Shown here piece by piece: positions 9,256 through 17,998 of a DNA stretch of 64,000 nucleotides. The translations under genes and the position numbers were made by a program. Numbering within the stretch: position 1 is the first letter of the stretch; every line of letters begins with the position of its first letter. The stretch comes from Congeria kusceri (lineage: Eukaryota; Mollusca; Bivalvia; Myida; Dreissenidae), in assembly GCA_027627225.1 (NCBI GenBank), contig JAPFQT010000155.1:464977-528976 (forward strand), in the 5' to 3' direction. The notes under the pieces were generated by a model. The model ran no database searches. It had not been told where the DNA came from and saw only the letters and a list, made by a program, of their open reading frames with translations.

Positions 9256-9798
9256 ATGGCACAACAAATGATGAACTCAAGCTATGCTAGGAAAATGCAA
9301 AACCGATTACGCATAGAGGAGTTTGCGAACACTGTACTGAAACACGGCGTTAGAAGAAATTTTGTTTCTGAAGTCGAGCCAGATGTCTTCTTGTCGCCTA
9401 ACGATACTTCAAAGATAGAAGACCTTTCTGAGAAACTGAAACAGATTGATGCCAAACTAGCGCAGTACAAAAGCCTAAAAGTAAGAACGCAGCATTTGAT
9501 TAAGGGCATCAAAAAAACAAAAAATTTGCGAGATGATGTTGTGAAGACTGTGCGCTCTAACGTTGTCAATCGGATTCCAATTGGTATGCTCAACAATATA
9601 CTCAGTTCTGGCGAAGACGAAGACATGTTCGCTTTGATAGAACGAATCAAAACGACCAAGGTTCAGGAGAAGCGCAACTATGCCGATATCGACATCTCCG
9701 ATGCAGAAATGTCAGATACGCTGAACGATGAAGACCAGGAAATCATGAACGCTCTGGCTGCCAAACGTAAAACTGGGGTGAAGAAAGCTGTCAAGTAA
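9256..9798 (+). CDS. Unknown coiled-coil protein
   Basis: 180 residues. Residues about 52-90 have heptad-like spacing of Leu and Ile between charged residues, which suggests a coiled coil. A basic stretch follows (KKTKNLRDD). The C-terminus ends in a Lys-rich tail after an acidic segment. No signal peptide or membrane span. It may be an internal virion or nuclear protein; family not recognised. Confidence 0.75.
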   Translation: MAQQMMNSSYARKMQNRLRIEEFANTVLKHGVRRNFVSEVEPDVFLSPNDTSKIEDLSEKLKQIDAKLAQYKSLKVRTQHLIKGIKKTKNLRDDVVKTVRSNVVNRIPIGMLNNILSSGEDEDMFALIERIKTTKVQEKRNYADIDISDAEMSDTLNDEDQEIMNALAAKRKTGVKKAVK

Positions 9799-9966
9799 CA
9801 GAAAAAAGAAACACCTATGCTCAGTGATTTGGAAATGAGCGACGAGGACCAATGACTACGTTTTTGCAATATTGTATGATAGATGCTTGTTCTGTATGGT
9901 GTTTTTTGGTATATGTGGTAGAAATAAATTGTATACTTGAACTGTACTCTATTTGTTGCGTTATCA

Positions 9967-10551
9967 ATGGATATCGATGAGGTTTTGATTGACGAAGACG
10001 AACAGTTAGCTCAAAACACCTACTTGTTTTCACCCATGTTCTCTAGACAACACAACGAATGTTCACTATGCATTTTTCAGTACATAACAGAATACGAAGA
10101 GCAAATACGCACATTCGAAAGCAAGCTAGCAGAGATTAACTCGAAACTCGGGTGTGGAATTCAAACGTGTGTTACAATGGTTCTCAATGAGTTCAAAGAC
10201 GATGAACGCATGTCGTTGTTCAAGAAATTGACACCTAGGGAAATTACTAGTCATTTTGACTCAGTATTCGGTGATCCAATGTGTGGATACAACCGACTGA
10301 AAGCTTACAATTTTTTCTCTCTGTTTGACGATACTACTGTCAACAATTCCGCGTACATCAAGTTTATTTACGATACATACAAACATTCGAGAAACACTTC
10401 ACTCTGTCCGTACTCGCTTTTAGGCGTGTATGTTTTTTGGGTTATGATCAATACTATAGGAGGTGATGCACAGCTGAAGAAGAAACATGACTTTTTGTGG
10501 ATGTTCAACTGTCTATGCAATCACAAATTACGGTTTGGAAAGTTGCGTTGA
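9967..10551 (+). CDS. Unknown 194-aa protein with cysteines
   Basis: The first ATG is at 9967. The protein begins with an acidic segment, then a CxLC pair near residues 34-37, a short coiled-coil-like helix, and a largely helical C-terminus containing NCLCNH. I recognise no family. The next gene, in another frame, has its upstream region inside this gene, so promoter and coding sequence overlap. Confidence 0.7.
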   Translation: MDIDEVLIDEDEQLAQNTYLFSPMFSRQHNECSLCIFQYITEYEEQIRTFESKLAEINSKLGCGIQTCVTMVLNEFKDDERMSLFKKLTPREITSHFDSVFGDPMCGYNRLKAYNFFSLFDDTTVNNSAYIKFIYDTYKHSRNTSLCPYSLLGVYVFWVMINTIGGDAQLKKKHDFLWMFNCLCNHKLRFGKLR

Positions 10552-10619
10552 GTGACAAGAAAAGAAAATATCTATTTAAGGTAAATGTTTCTGTAGAAGC
10601 GCTAAAATCGCACAAAACC

Positions 10620-11243
10620 ATGTCAACTATAAACGTTAAGGATATTAATCGTGTCACTGACACCGAGGCCACGAATCGCTTGTTCACTAAACTTAAGTAC
10701 GATATTGGCATTCAAATCACTTCGAAGTTAATTCAGTCGCTTAAACAAAGCAAAGACAGTGTTGTTTTTTATGTGGGAAAAGAACAAAGGTCTTACCCGG
10801 CAGCAATCGTGAAAATGTTCACAAACGTTAAGACAAACCATGTCAAGATTACGAACTACAGTGTTCAAGAATTGATGAACGTGTTTGAAATTCTCATGAA
10901 CCTGTCCGACTACCAATGTAACGGTCTCACGCAAGATTACTCGGATTGGCAGTCGATCTCTAGCCTGGTTAACATGATTGAGCTTGCTGAGTTCCTAGGC
11001 ATGACAGAAGTGGTGTTGTTTCTAAAACGTATTCCACAACTGCTTACATTTCACAACAAAAACGCGTACGACAACGAATTGCTCAGAAGAGGAAACGAGT
11101 CTAAGGAAAATCTACAACCTATGTCCGTCAACGAACCTAGCGAAAACGATGAAAAACGTTCAAGGTCTAGAAAGAGAAGCTTTACAAAGGTGTTCAGTCG
11201 TAGTCTGAGTCGAAAGCGCAGAGATGAGAATGTCATGTCATGA
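10620..11243 (+). CDS. Unknown protein with basic RS-like tail
   Basis: About 207 residues from the ATG at 10,620. The frame extends upstream to 10,497, but a TATTTAAGG at about 10,573 favours the later start. The body is alpha/beta. The last 45 residues are rich in Arg, Ser and Lys (SRSRKRSF and SLSRKRR), a probable nuclear localisation or RNA-binding tail and a likely phosphorylation target. Function unknown. Confidence 0.75.
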   Translation: MSTINVKDINRVTDTEATNRLFTKLKYDIGIQITSKLIQSLKQSKDSVVFYVGKEQRSYPAAIVKMFTNVKTNHVKITNYSVQELMNVFEILMNLSDYQCNGLTQDYSDWQSISSLVNMIELAEFLGMTEVVLFLKRIPQLLTFHNKNAYDNELLRRGNESKENLQPMSVNEPSENDEKRSRSRKRSFTKVFSRSLSRKRRDENVMS

Positions 11244-11442
11244 ATGTTGTATGTTGTATGTTGTCGAATGTATGTTGTTAAAGTAGCTAAACAGTAAACT
11301 TGTGTGTTTGTTTTCTTCACGCAGTAGTACAAAAACCAAGACTTCAATACATGTTCAAAATAGTTTTTATTCGATCAGTACCAAAGATACAAACATTCAA
11401 AGATCAACAGTATCACAAGCATATATACAATTTTTTTTGTAA

Positions 11443-11853
11443 TCAGAAATAGATGCGAATAGTTTCTTGCACCTCTGCTCGACACATAGCACACATCGGT
11501 TCTATCGTTCTATCCATCATTCGAGAAATGCAGTCTTCGCAAAACGTATGACCACATGGAACATTTGCAATAGATTTTTCTGTCCAATAACATATTTCGC
11601 AAAGATGTTTTTGCTTTAGCGCTTTTTGCAATGTGTCAAGTTGAGTCGCGAATGTCTTTTCTCGTTCATTCCACATAGCCAAAGTTATTATCTGTCTCAT
11701 CTTGGTAGTCTCATCTTGGTAGCAACATTCGTCTCGAAAGTCAACACGAATTTCTTCCATCGCCTCTATGCATTCGTTGCGTATCTTTCTTGTGGACAAC
11801 CACCAGTGCAGTTGTTTCAGATAGAATACCGATAGGAATGTTACGACGATCAT
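11443..11853 (-). CDS. RING-finger protein with hydrophobic N-terminus
   Basis: 136 residues. A C3HC4 RING occupies C85, C88, C100, H102, C105, C108, C121 and C124 with normal spacing, so this is a likely E3 ubiquitin ligase. A short hydrophobic N-terminus (residues 1-12) may be a membrane anchor or signal, and a charged helical linker follows. The start codon overlaps the stop of a 32-codon upstream frame (ATGA). Transcription would begin in the inverted repeat at 11,924-12,036, shared with the divergent gene at 12,012. Confidence 0.88.
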   Translation of the reverse strand: MIVVTFLSVFYLKQLHWWLSTRKIRNECIEAMEEIRVDFRDECCYQDETTKMRQIITLAMWNEREKTFATQLDTLQKALKQKHLCEICYWTEKSIANVPCGHTFCEDCISRMMDRTIEPMCAMCRAEVQETIRIYF

Positions 11854-11948
11854 AGTTTCTTCTTTTTGTCAACACTAGGCTGTATGCGATCCCAAATCTT
11901 GTCTGGCTTTCTTTCTTCGATTATCAAACGAGTGAACAAAATGAGCAT
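11850..11948 (-). CDS. Short upstream ORF (32 codons) overlapping the RING gene
   Basis: The frame starts with an ATG inside the left arm of the inverted repeat and stops at a TGA sharing bases with the RING gene start (ATGA). Because the arms are identical, its first eight codons equal those after the ATG at 12,012 on the other strand. It could control translation of the RING gene by reinitiation, or be incidental. Confidence 0.4.
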   Translation of the reverse strand: MLILFTRLIIEERKPDKIWDRIQPSVDKKKKL

Positions 11949-12036
11949 ACTGTTTACTAGTGTGGCAATTATATATACGCGTATTTATAAGGAGTCACAC
12001 TAGTAAACAGTATGCTCATTTTGTTCACTCGTTTGA
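11924..12036. repeat. Perfect 41-bp inverted repeat with AT-rich 31-bp centre; candidate replication origin and bidirectional promoter
   Basis: The left arm 11,924-11,964 is the exact reverse complement of the right arm 11,996-12,036. The 31-bp centre contains ATATATA, the palindrome ATACGCGTAT and TATTTATAAGG. Herpesvirus lytic origins often have this form, a large palindrome with an AT-rich core between divergently transcribed genes; no known origin-binding-protein site was recognised. The centre also holds TATA-like boxes facing both ways, so a promoter role is likely whether or not it is an origin. A palindrome this long and perfect implies gene conversion between arms or strong selection. 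Confidence 0.85.
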
Positions 12037-12560
12037 ATATGCAAGAGGAAAAACTCATTCAAAAACGGCAATGGAAAATCCAGTCACTAGCTGCTGCGAA
12101 ACAGTTGTGGGAATTAGTATCAAAGCATCTGAGCATAACAACCACAGAGAAGCCTAGGGTAAAATTGTTTCGCCTGTCAAAATCTGAAACATTTGAACCA
12201 TATGCATTGTTTTGTCCAAACTGTGAACCTCACCCTGAGTTCGATTATCAGATCAAAATTACATGCTTTGGAATAACACTTCATTTGAGTTTATTTGCAA
12301 GACTAGGTGAAGATGACAACGATGACGGTTTTATGCTAGTACTGGACACACCAGACGATACAAAACTGTATTTCAACATTTATGATCGGGATGGCGAAAT
12401 TGACAAAAAGCATTATCTACTGAAATCCAACGGTTCTGCAATGTGTAGGGAAATTCTCGATATGATTGGTCTCAAAGACATCATTCACGAAGATGATTTG
12501 TTTGCAGAGTTGGCATCAAACATATCGTTAGATAGCGAATGTGAATGTGATGATGAATAA
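12012..12560 (+). CDS. Unknown acidic protein starting inside the palindrome
   Basis: 182 residues from the ATG at 12,012, or 173 from the ATG at 12,039, which lies just beyond the arm. The TATTTATAAGG at about 11,982 fits either. The protein contains a CPNC pair and ends in a run of Asp and Glu. I recognise no family and see no membrane segment. It is convergent with the Bcl-2-like gene. Confidence 0.7.
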   Translation: MLILFTRLNMQEEKLIQKRQWKIQSLAAAKQLWELVSKHLSITTTEKPRVKLFRLSKSETFEPYALFCPNCEPHPEFDYQIKITCFGITLHLSLFARLGEDDNDDGFMLVLDTPDDTKLYFNIYDRDGEIDKKHYLLKSNGSAMCREILDMIGLKDIIHEDDLFAELASNISLDSECECDDE

Positions 12561-12603
12561 ACAACCAAACATATTGTGTATGTGTGTTATTCTTTATTTT
12601 TAC

Positions 12604-13023
12604 TCAACGGTAATGTAACATGCAATAATCTACAAATGATGTCCATTCACCAGGTTGTTTTGCGACCCACTCAGTTAGTCTGTATTTTCGAAACACTTCT
12701 TGAATCTTGACCAGGTGGTAGAAGCCTTCAGCGTTGTATTTCGATAGTTCACGCACGACGGCCACAAACATAACAAACGCAGTCACAAACACGTCCCAGC
12801 TCAAACCTCTACTCAGCTTTTGTTCAAGCAATTCGCTAAAATAGTCTACATCGAAACAAGCTTTGCTCAAGTCTTCCTTTGTTAGAACATGCTGCGTTAC
12901 AGTTCTTTCAAGAAACAAAACCACACATTCGACTATGTCACAAAGAGTGTAATTGCTATCGTCGAACTGCTTTTCTACCAAGTAATTGGCTACCATCGCA
13001 GCCACAAATTCACTGCTCAACAT
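12604..13023 (-). CDS. Bcl-2-like apoptosis regulator
   Basis: 139 residues with the spacing of the Bcl-2 fold. A BH1-like region is at about 68-92 (SRGLSWDVF followed by an aromatic and aliphatic helix), where SW replaces the usual NWGR. A BH2-like region is at about 116-134 (LTEWVAKQPGEWTSF), with the two conserved tryptophans. There is no C-terminal membrane anchor, so it would act in the cytosol or through partners. Viral Bcl-2 proteins bind pro-apoptotic BH3 proteins and stop mitochondrial cell death. Together with two BIR proteins it gives the element both mitochondrial and caspase-level control. The call is from motif pattern only. Confidence 0.72.
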   Translation of the reverse strand: MLSSEFVAAMVANYLVEKQFDDSNYTLCDIVECVVLFLERTVTQHVLTKEDLSKACFDVDYFSELLEQKLSRGLSWDVFVTAFVMFVAVVRELSKYNAEGFYHLVKIQEVFRKYRLTEWVAKQPGEWTSFVDYCMLHYR

Positions 13024-13032
13024 TTTTGACAG

Positions 13033-14079
13033 TTATGCGTTATTTGTTAGAACAGCAGTTGGTACACGTCGAGTTTGAAATCCTTGTAGAAAATACACAA
13101 TAACTATAACAATAACCAAAGAAACAATCACGAATGTAAGTGCAGCAAACACGATCCAAACGCTGTTAATTCTGGATTCATCACCACTCGGTACATTCAG
13201 TCGTTTATCAGGTTCTTGAATTTGGCACAGAGTTTGTTTTGTTGTGCATCTATTATATGAAATAGATTTTGTATTCACGTCGATGTACAAGCACGTTATG
13301 TTCTCATCGGATGACACTCGCGAAAAGACTAAGGCGTAATCGTTTATTTCGAGCGTTTCGTTTAGAATGTCAATTTTGAACATCAAATCTTGAGAGATCA
13401 CATCGACTGTCGTGTCGTGCGTTCTGCTAATCAGATAGTCAAAAGCGTTTTGAAAATCTTCTTCTGTTTGCAGTACTGCTGGTGAGCATTGACCATCTGC
13501 ATTCACCACGAAACAGGATTTCGGCGATGTGATCGATGCTGCTGCAGTTTTGTCGAATGAACATTTCTTGTACAAACGTGGTTTATAAGGGGATGCTGTC
13601 ACAAACTCTCCTTTAGTAGCTTTTAACAGTGCTATGTTAGTCGTTTCGCATGAAATGCGCAAAAATTTTCGTTTGAACAAATGAACGCATTGAGCAGCCT
13701 TATCCTTGCTAAAGAACAGAGCCATTTTGATAGAACGTTCAATGTTTGTCAATACCAGTTCATTGCTGACTTGATTGAAAATTGTTTGTAAATGAGCGTC
13801 TCCGTCTCCAAAAATGACCAAATCGTACTCGTTATAGTCGGTGCTGTTACCAGTTTCACCAACCTTTACTGGCGTTGAATATTTGTTACCAACTTTGAAC
13901 TGTTGCTCTGTACTGAGAAAGTAGCAAGATCCACCATATATTTTACCAATGCTTTTTGTCGAATCGCAGTTATTGCAGTAACAGTTTTGTAAACCATAGG
14001 AAGAAACGTTTTGAAATGTTGTGTCAGCCCTGACAACTATGCAAAAACACAAAATGATAAACGACCGCATACTTGGCAT
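13033..14079 (-). CDS. Type I membrane glycoprotein, paralogue of the 6311 gene
   Basis: 348 residues: signal peptide (about 1-18), a Cys-rich ectodomain beginning with YGLQNCYC, several N-glycosylation sequons, one membrane span near 308-332 and a short tail. It aligns by eye along its whole length with the C-terminal half of the larger glycoprotein at 6311-8323, so one was made by duplication followed by gain or loss of the N-terminal half. The two genes lie on opposite strands. A TATA-like AGTATAAGAG on this strand at about 14,117-14,126 lies in the end of the next gene. Only about 10 bases separate it from the Bcl-2-like gene downstream. Confidence 0.9.
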   Translation of the reverse strand: MPSMRSFIILCFCIVVRADTTFQNVSSYGLQNCYCNNCDSTKSIGKIYGGSCYFLSTEQQFKVGNKYSTPVKVGETGNSTDYNEYDLVIFGDGDAHLQTIFNQVSNELVLTNIERSIKMALFFSKDKAAQCVHLFKRKFLRISCETTNIALLKATKGEFVTASPYKPRLYKKCSFDKTAAASITSPKSCFVVNADGQCSPAVLQTEEDFQNAFDYLISRTHDTTVDVISQDLMFKIDILNETLEINDYALVFSRVSSDENITCLYIDVNTKSISYNRCTTKQTLCQIQEPDKRLNVPSGDESRINSVWIVFAALTFVIVSLVIVIVIVYFLQGFQTRRVPTAVLTNNA

Positions 14080-14123
14080 AGAAAATCAAGAATGACTAGA
14101 TCCTTTTGTAAAGGTCTCTTATA

Positions 14124-14537
14124 CTAATTTTCGTTTCGTCGTTCTTTTATGACTTTTGACACAAATGCTATCAAGCCAATGATGATTGCGAAAAATGCTA
14201 GCATACCAAATACCACTTCGATTATAACAACGACAGATACTTTATCACCATCTCCATTAACCTCTGTGGTTGTAGAAACATTTGTGGTGATATTACCAAG
14301 CGTTGTGTTATTGATTTGACTGTATTCCTGCATGTCAATTTCGTTTGCAAATGGCGATGTGACAATATCATCTATTTGTTCCTGCGTTACGTTATCGCTG
14401 GTATTATTGTATAACTCATTGGAACTGCGTTTTTCTATATGAGTAACATGATTTGATGTAGTTTCGGGCTGACCAGTAGGTAGCACATTACAGCTACATT
14501 GAGATACTAACAAGGCAAATAGTATGAAATGCAACAT
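14124..14537 (-). CDS. Small type I membrane protein with Thr/Asn-rich ectodomain
   Basis: 137 residues. Signal peptide about 1-16, an ectodomain rich in Thr, Ser and Asn with at least five N-glycosylation sequons (for example NNTT, NITT, NVST), one membrane span near 103-126 and a short basic tail. Mucin-like character; likely an envelope or cell-surface glycoprotein. A TTATATATG TATA box on this strand lies at about 14,576-14,584. Family not recognised. Confidence 0.82.
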   Translation of the reverse strand: MLHFILFALLVSQCSCNVLPTGQPETTSNHVTHIEKRSSNELYNNTSDNVTQEQIDDIVTSPFANEIDMQEYSQINNTTLGNITTNVSTTTEVNGDGDKVSVVVIIEVVFGMLAFFAIIIGLIAFVSKVIKERRNEN

Positions 14538-14593
14538 TGTTGGTTTTTATTCATTCAACTAACAGAACACACAGCATATATAACAAAAAACAG

Positions 14594-15895
14594 TCACAAT
14601 GCAAAATCGGCAGGTATATACAACACGAGGCCGTTGGAAAGCAATTCCTTCGACACACAAAATGTGCAAAAGTTAGGCGGAACGTGAATGTTGGGAATGC
14701 ACGTTCGAACCGCTTGAGAGAGTATGTCTTCTTTTTCATCGTTTTGAAACTCGTTGATGAAGTATACTTTACATGGGTTCTCCTCAGGTAAGATGTCGCT
14801 TACTGGCATGGGATTCTCTTGTACCTCTTGTTCTGGGTTGAACGTTTCCACAATTTCTTCTTTCACGAATGACAAATCGACCGGCATACTGAGTATCTCG
14901 TTCTGCTCTGGAAATGCATTCTCGTAAGAACCACGCATTTCAGTCCATTCTTCTGTTTTGCATAACATCTTTTTCGGAAGACTCGATTGGTCTTTTGCAT
15001 GTTCAACAAATTTGCGTTTGCGATTAGGAATAGCATAAGCTAGTCTTCCCTTTCCCCCATCGATCAGCTCCGTTTTAACAAGAAGACTGTTGATGTGCTG
15101 GTTGTACAGAGGATGCAGCAAGAAGAGAAACTCTAACGCCTGGCACAAATTCGAATTTGGATATCCATACTTTGGTCTCAGTGTGTCTAAGTTAGCATTG
15201 TGCTCTGTCAGTTCGATGCCAGTTCTCAACGCTTCGTATATTCCACCACAGCTTCTAACAATCTTCAGACCTATCGTGAGCTCTTTCTGTGTGCTAATCA
15301 GCTGGAAGTTTGTACTCGGCAGCACTCCTTTTCTCACCAATATTTCTATGATATCGTTTTCCGAACAATCGAGCAATGTCATGACTGCTTGAAAGTAGCT
15401 GTTCAACTTCAATCGTATCTGAGTCCTTTCCAATGAAAGGCAAGTCGATTTCACGGAATAACATTTGCTGAACTCCTCGATTCCGTGCAACTCCAACACT
15501 GGTATTATGCATATCGGCAGTCTGTAGTTTTCGGTTGGAGATGACTGCATGTATCTACCCTTCTTGATGCGCTCGTATAGATTTGCGAAATGTTCTGGTA
15601 TAAGATTTTTCAATATCTTGAAGTAGCACATATCAGTCTTTTCGTCGGCGGCAGAAAACATCAAGTCTACATATCGTTCAAACGCAGCTAGTGTTGGTGC
15701 ATCGAGAAACACATGGTCCAGCGTTGGCTTGTAGTTCAAGTAGTCGTACGGACTGTTCGTTATCGCCGTGAAACGCAGTCCCTCTGCATCTGTGAAAGGA
15801 CATGTTACGCTGAACATGTACTTCTTCTGGTGACCACTGGCATTGAAATTTCGTTTCTCACGAATGAATTCTTCACACAATGTTTTGAGATACAT
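14594..15895 (-). CDS. Unknown 433-aa protein
   Basis: The first ATG is at 15,895; the longer open frame to 15,931 starts without ATG. A TATA-like GTATAAAATG on this strand is at about 15,950-15,959. The N-terminal two thirds are mixed helical and globular. Near residue 305 is a basic NRKRKF stretch, a possible nuclear localisation signal, followed by an acidic, Pro- and Glu-rich region that could be a transactivating or disordered segment. No enzyme motif seen. A nuclear regulatory role is inference. Confidence 0.78.
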   Translation of the reverse strand: MYLKTLCEEFIREKRNFNASGHQKKYMFSVTCPFTDAEGLRFTAITNSPYDYLNYKPTLDHVFLDAPTLAAFERYVDLMFSAADEKTDMCYFKILKNLIPEHFANLYERIKKGRYMQSSPTENYRLPICIIPVLELHGIEEFSKCYSVKSTCLSLERTQIRLKLNSYFQAVMTLLDCSENDIIEILVRKGVLPSTNFQLISTQKELTIGLKIVRSCGGIYEALRTGIELTEHNANLDTLRPKYGYPNSNLCQALEFLFLLHPLYNQHINSLLVKTELIDGGKGRLAYAIPNRKRKFVEHAKDQSSLPKKMLCKTEEWTEMRGSYENAFPEQNEILSMPVDLSFVKEEIVETFNPEQEVQENPMPVSDILPEENPCKVYFINEFQNDEKEDILSQAVRTCIPNIHVPPNFCTFCVSKELLSNGLVLYIPADFAL

Positions 15896-16019
15896 GTTGT
15901 CGCTTCGATTGTCAGATTGTAAATGAGACAAATTCAGTTAGTCAAAGCGCATTTTATACGGTTGGTCATATTACAAAGATCGGTTTATAAACCTGTCTTG
16001 TTGATTTTCTATTTCAGCG

Positions 16020-16754
16020 ATGGCTCGTTGCAGCGAGAGGAAGGGCGATTGCAAACTGCATTCACTTATCAACACAAACCAACCCGAGTTGTTAGCAACG
16101 TACATCAATCAAAACTTTGATTTTGAGTCATCTTGTTACCTTGTTATCAAAGAAACGCATGTTTTGCCTATTGATTTCACACAACAAGATTTGAAGCAAG
16201 TTGTCATTCATAGCTCGAAATCCGAATTTATGCAATATATGAAACTAACATTCAATGGTTCACAAAGCAATGGGTCTGATTTTCTGCTCTCTGAACAAAC
16301 CAATTACGAAGATATCTACGGCAATGAGGTGCATCAGTGTCACATTTATTTTTCAAACGCATGTACCAAAGATATGGCTGCTACAAGCTATTTCTTGACG
16401 TGCGCTTTTAGCACAACTGGCGTTCTAAAATTTTCAAAACACACACTTGAAAAACTAGCATCGTGCTTGATTAAAAGATATGGTCAAACACTCATACCCA
16501 AATGCACTACAGAGTTTTGGAACAACAAACTTGACTCATTTCGCATGAGATGCATTCGTGAGAAAACATATCAGGTCTCACAGCAAGATGACTCAATAAC
16601 ACTTCATGAAGAAATTGAACGCTTGGCGCAATCCAAGTACGATTTCGTTAGTTGTGAATACAATACTGCGTGTAGAACTCTCAAGATTCTGTTTCGTTGT
16701 TCGAGCGACAACAGCTTTGGGTTAGTGGCTCTCGCACAGTCGCCGAGTATATAA
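16020..16754 (+). CDS. Unknown 244-aa protein
   Basis: The start at 16,020 follows a TTTATAAACC box at about 15,985. The N-terminus has CSERKGDC; the rest is alpha/beta with scattered Cys and no recognised motif. The stop codon overlaps a TATATAAAG box that serves the next, spliced gene. Confidence 0.75.
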   Translation: MARCSERKGDCKLHSLINTNQPELLATYINQNFDFESSCYLVIKETHVLPIDFTQQDLKQVVIHSSKSEFMQYMKLTFNGSQSNGSDFLLSEQTNYEDIYGNEVHQCHIYFSNACTKDMAATSYFLTCAFSTTGVLKFSKHTLEKLASCLIKRYGQTLIPKCTTEFWNNKLDSFRMRCIREKTYQVSQQDDSITLHEEIERLAQSKYDFVSCEYNTACRTLKILFRCSSDNSFGLVALAQSPSI

Positions 16755-16809
16755 AGCGCCGAGTCAGTGCAAAGTCAAATCATTCTTGATATCAAAGCCA
16801 AAGAGCAAC

Positions 16810-17191
16810 ATGTCGTACAACAATAGCTTCTATGTACCAGCAACTACATTCCAGGTGCCTGTCACTGAGGACTGGGATGCAGAAATAGAGCTGTCGCAAA
16901 TGCAAAGTAAGTTGTGTTGCTTTGTATGTACTTTTATGTTACTGTAGAAAATGGAATGTTGCATACATGAATGTTTATACGCAATAACTATGTTTCGCTT
17001 GTTGTGTTTCAGATACAGCCAGAACTAAGACAACCACTCCAACCGAGGACTGGGACGCAGAAGCTGATGAGGCGAAGCGTGCGCCATTCTTCCTACGTGT
17101 TGGGAAGCTTACGCAGCGACAACTCAACAGACTGCACAGATGTTGGACGTGTCGCTGCGTCCCAGTGAATTGTAGATGTAAAAAAAATTGA
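16810..17191 (+). CDS. Spliced small gene with duplicated TEDWDAE motif (two exons)
   Basis: Exon 1 is 16,810-16,906 and exon 2 is 17,013-17,191. A GTAAGT donor and a TTTCAG acceptor bound a 106-base intron, and the frame is kept (phase 1), giving 91 residues. Each exon codes one TEDWDAE motif (about residues 18-24 and 42-48), which supports both the joining and an internal duplication. The C-terminus is basic and Cys-rich (CWTCRC and CRC). A TATATAAAG box at about 16,750 and an AATAAA at about 17,191 frame the transcript. If unspliced, the product would stop near 16,948. Function unknown; the acidic Trp motif may be a protein-binding peptide. Confidence 0.72.
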
Positions 17192-17237
17192 ATAAAAATG
17201 TTGAAACGTTAACATGTGTTTGTTTGTTTTATAGATT

Positions 17238-17630
17238 ATGGTAGAAAAATGTTATATAGGTAGTAATTTGAAAATTCGCTATGTACTCATCGCACACAAA
17301 ATGCTAGCCGTTGAACTGAAAGATTTAAGCTTTTTTCGACACATGTTGCATTTGAACCTCGAACAGTGGAACAAAGCTGTCGAAATTTACTTAACTGATC
17401 TCTATCCTGATGTTCAGTTTACATTCTCGCAGCGAGATCAATGTTGGAAAGTGACAAATACCGACATGGTGTATTATGTCGATATTGAGCTAATTCTAAC
17501 GAGTACAAAATATGGTTTCTGCTGGAGAGACCAGAATCAAATCAAACGACTTCAGACGATAAATGGTATTTTGTTGCGCTCAAAAGCCGAGAGAGCAAAA
17601 CACGTATCGTTTGACCAAGAGTATTTCTGA
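17238..17630 (+). CDS. Unknown 130-aa protein
   Basis: A compact alpha/beta protein with no recognised family, no signal peptide and no membrane segment. It lies between the spliced gene and the second BIR gene on the same strand. Confidence 0.65.
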   Translation: MVEKCYIGSNLKIRYVLIAHKMLAVELKDLSFFRHMLHLNLEQWNKAVEIYLTDLYPDVQFTFSQRDQCWKVTNTDMVYYVDIELILTSTKYGFCWRDQNQIKRLQTINGILLRSKAERAKHVSFDQEYF

Positions 17631-17683
17631 AAAAAGTATTAACGCGCTTGTAAAGAGTTGTAACACATAAAATATTTCATTTC

Positions 17684-17998
17684 ATGGATGAAACCGACGC
17701 TTTATGCACTTATCACTCGGGAAGATATATGGAAACATATTCCGAAAGACTGAAGACATTTGAACACTGGTCGCCACAAATAAAACCGAACAAATATGAG
17801 TTAGCTTCTTGCGGTCTGTATTACTTAGGGCAACACGATCGTTGCAAATGTTTTAATTGTGGTGTTGTATTGTACCATTGGAAATCAACCGATGATGCTT
17901 GGCTCGAACACCACAAACATTCGCCGAATTGCCAGTTTTTGCGAATGGTGGGACCAGGGACAAGATTGTTATTAAACCCATCAGCATGTTTCGTGTAA
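17684..17998 (+). CDS. BIR-domain inhibitor-of-apoptosis-like protein 2
   Basis: 104 residues carrying one canonical BIR domain at about 13-85. Zinc ligands are C56-x2-C59-x16-H76-x6-C83, with the conserved Gly and Trp positions between them (CFNCG, HW, W73). This copy is closer to the family consensus than the one at 5315. No RING follows. Likely role: binding caspases or IAP antagonists to block apoptosis. A polyadenylation AATAAA follows at about 18,009. Confidence 0.92.
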   Translation: MDETDALCTYHSGRYMETYSERLKTFEHWSPQIKPNKYELASCGLYYLGQHDRCKCFNCGVVLYHWKSTDDAWLEHHKHSPNCQFLRMVGPGTRLLLNPSACFV

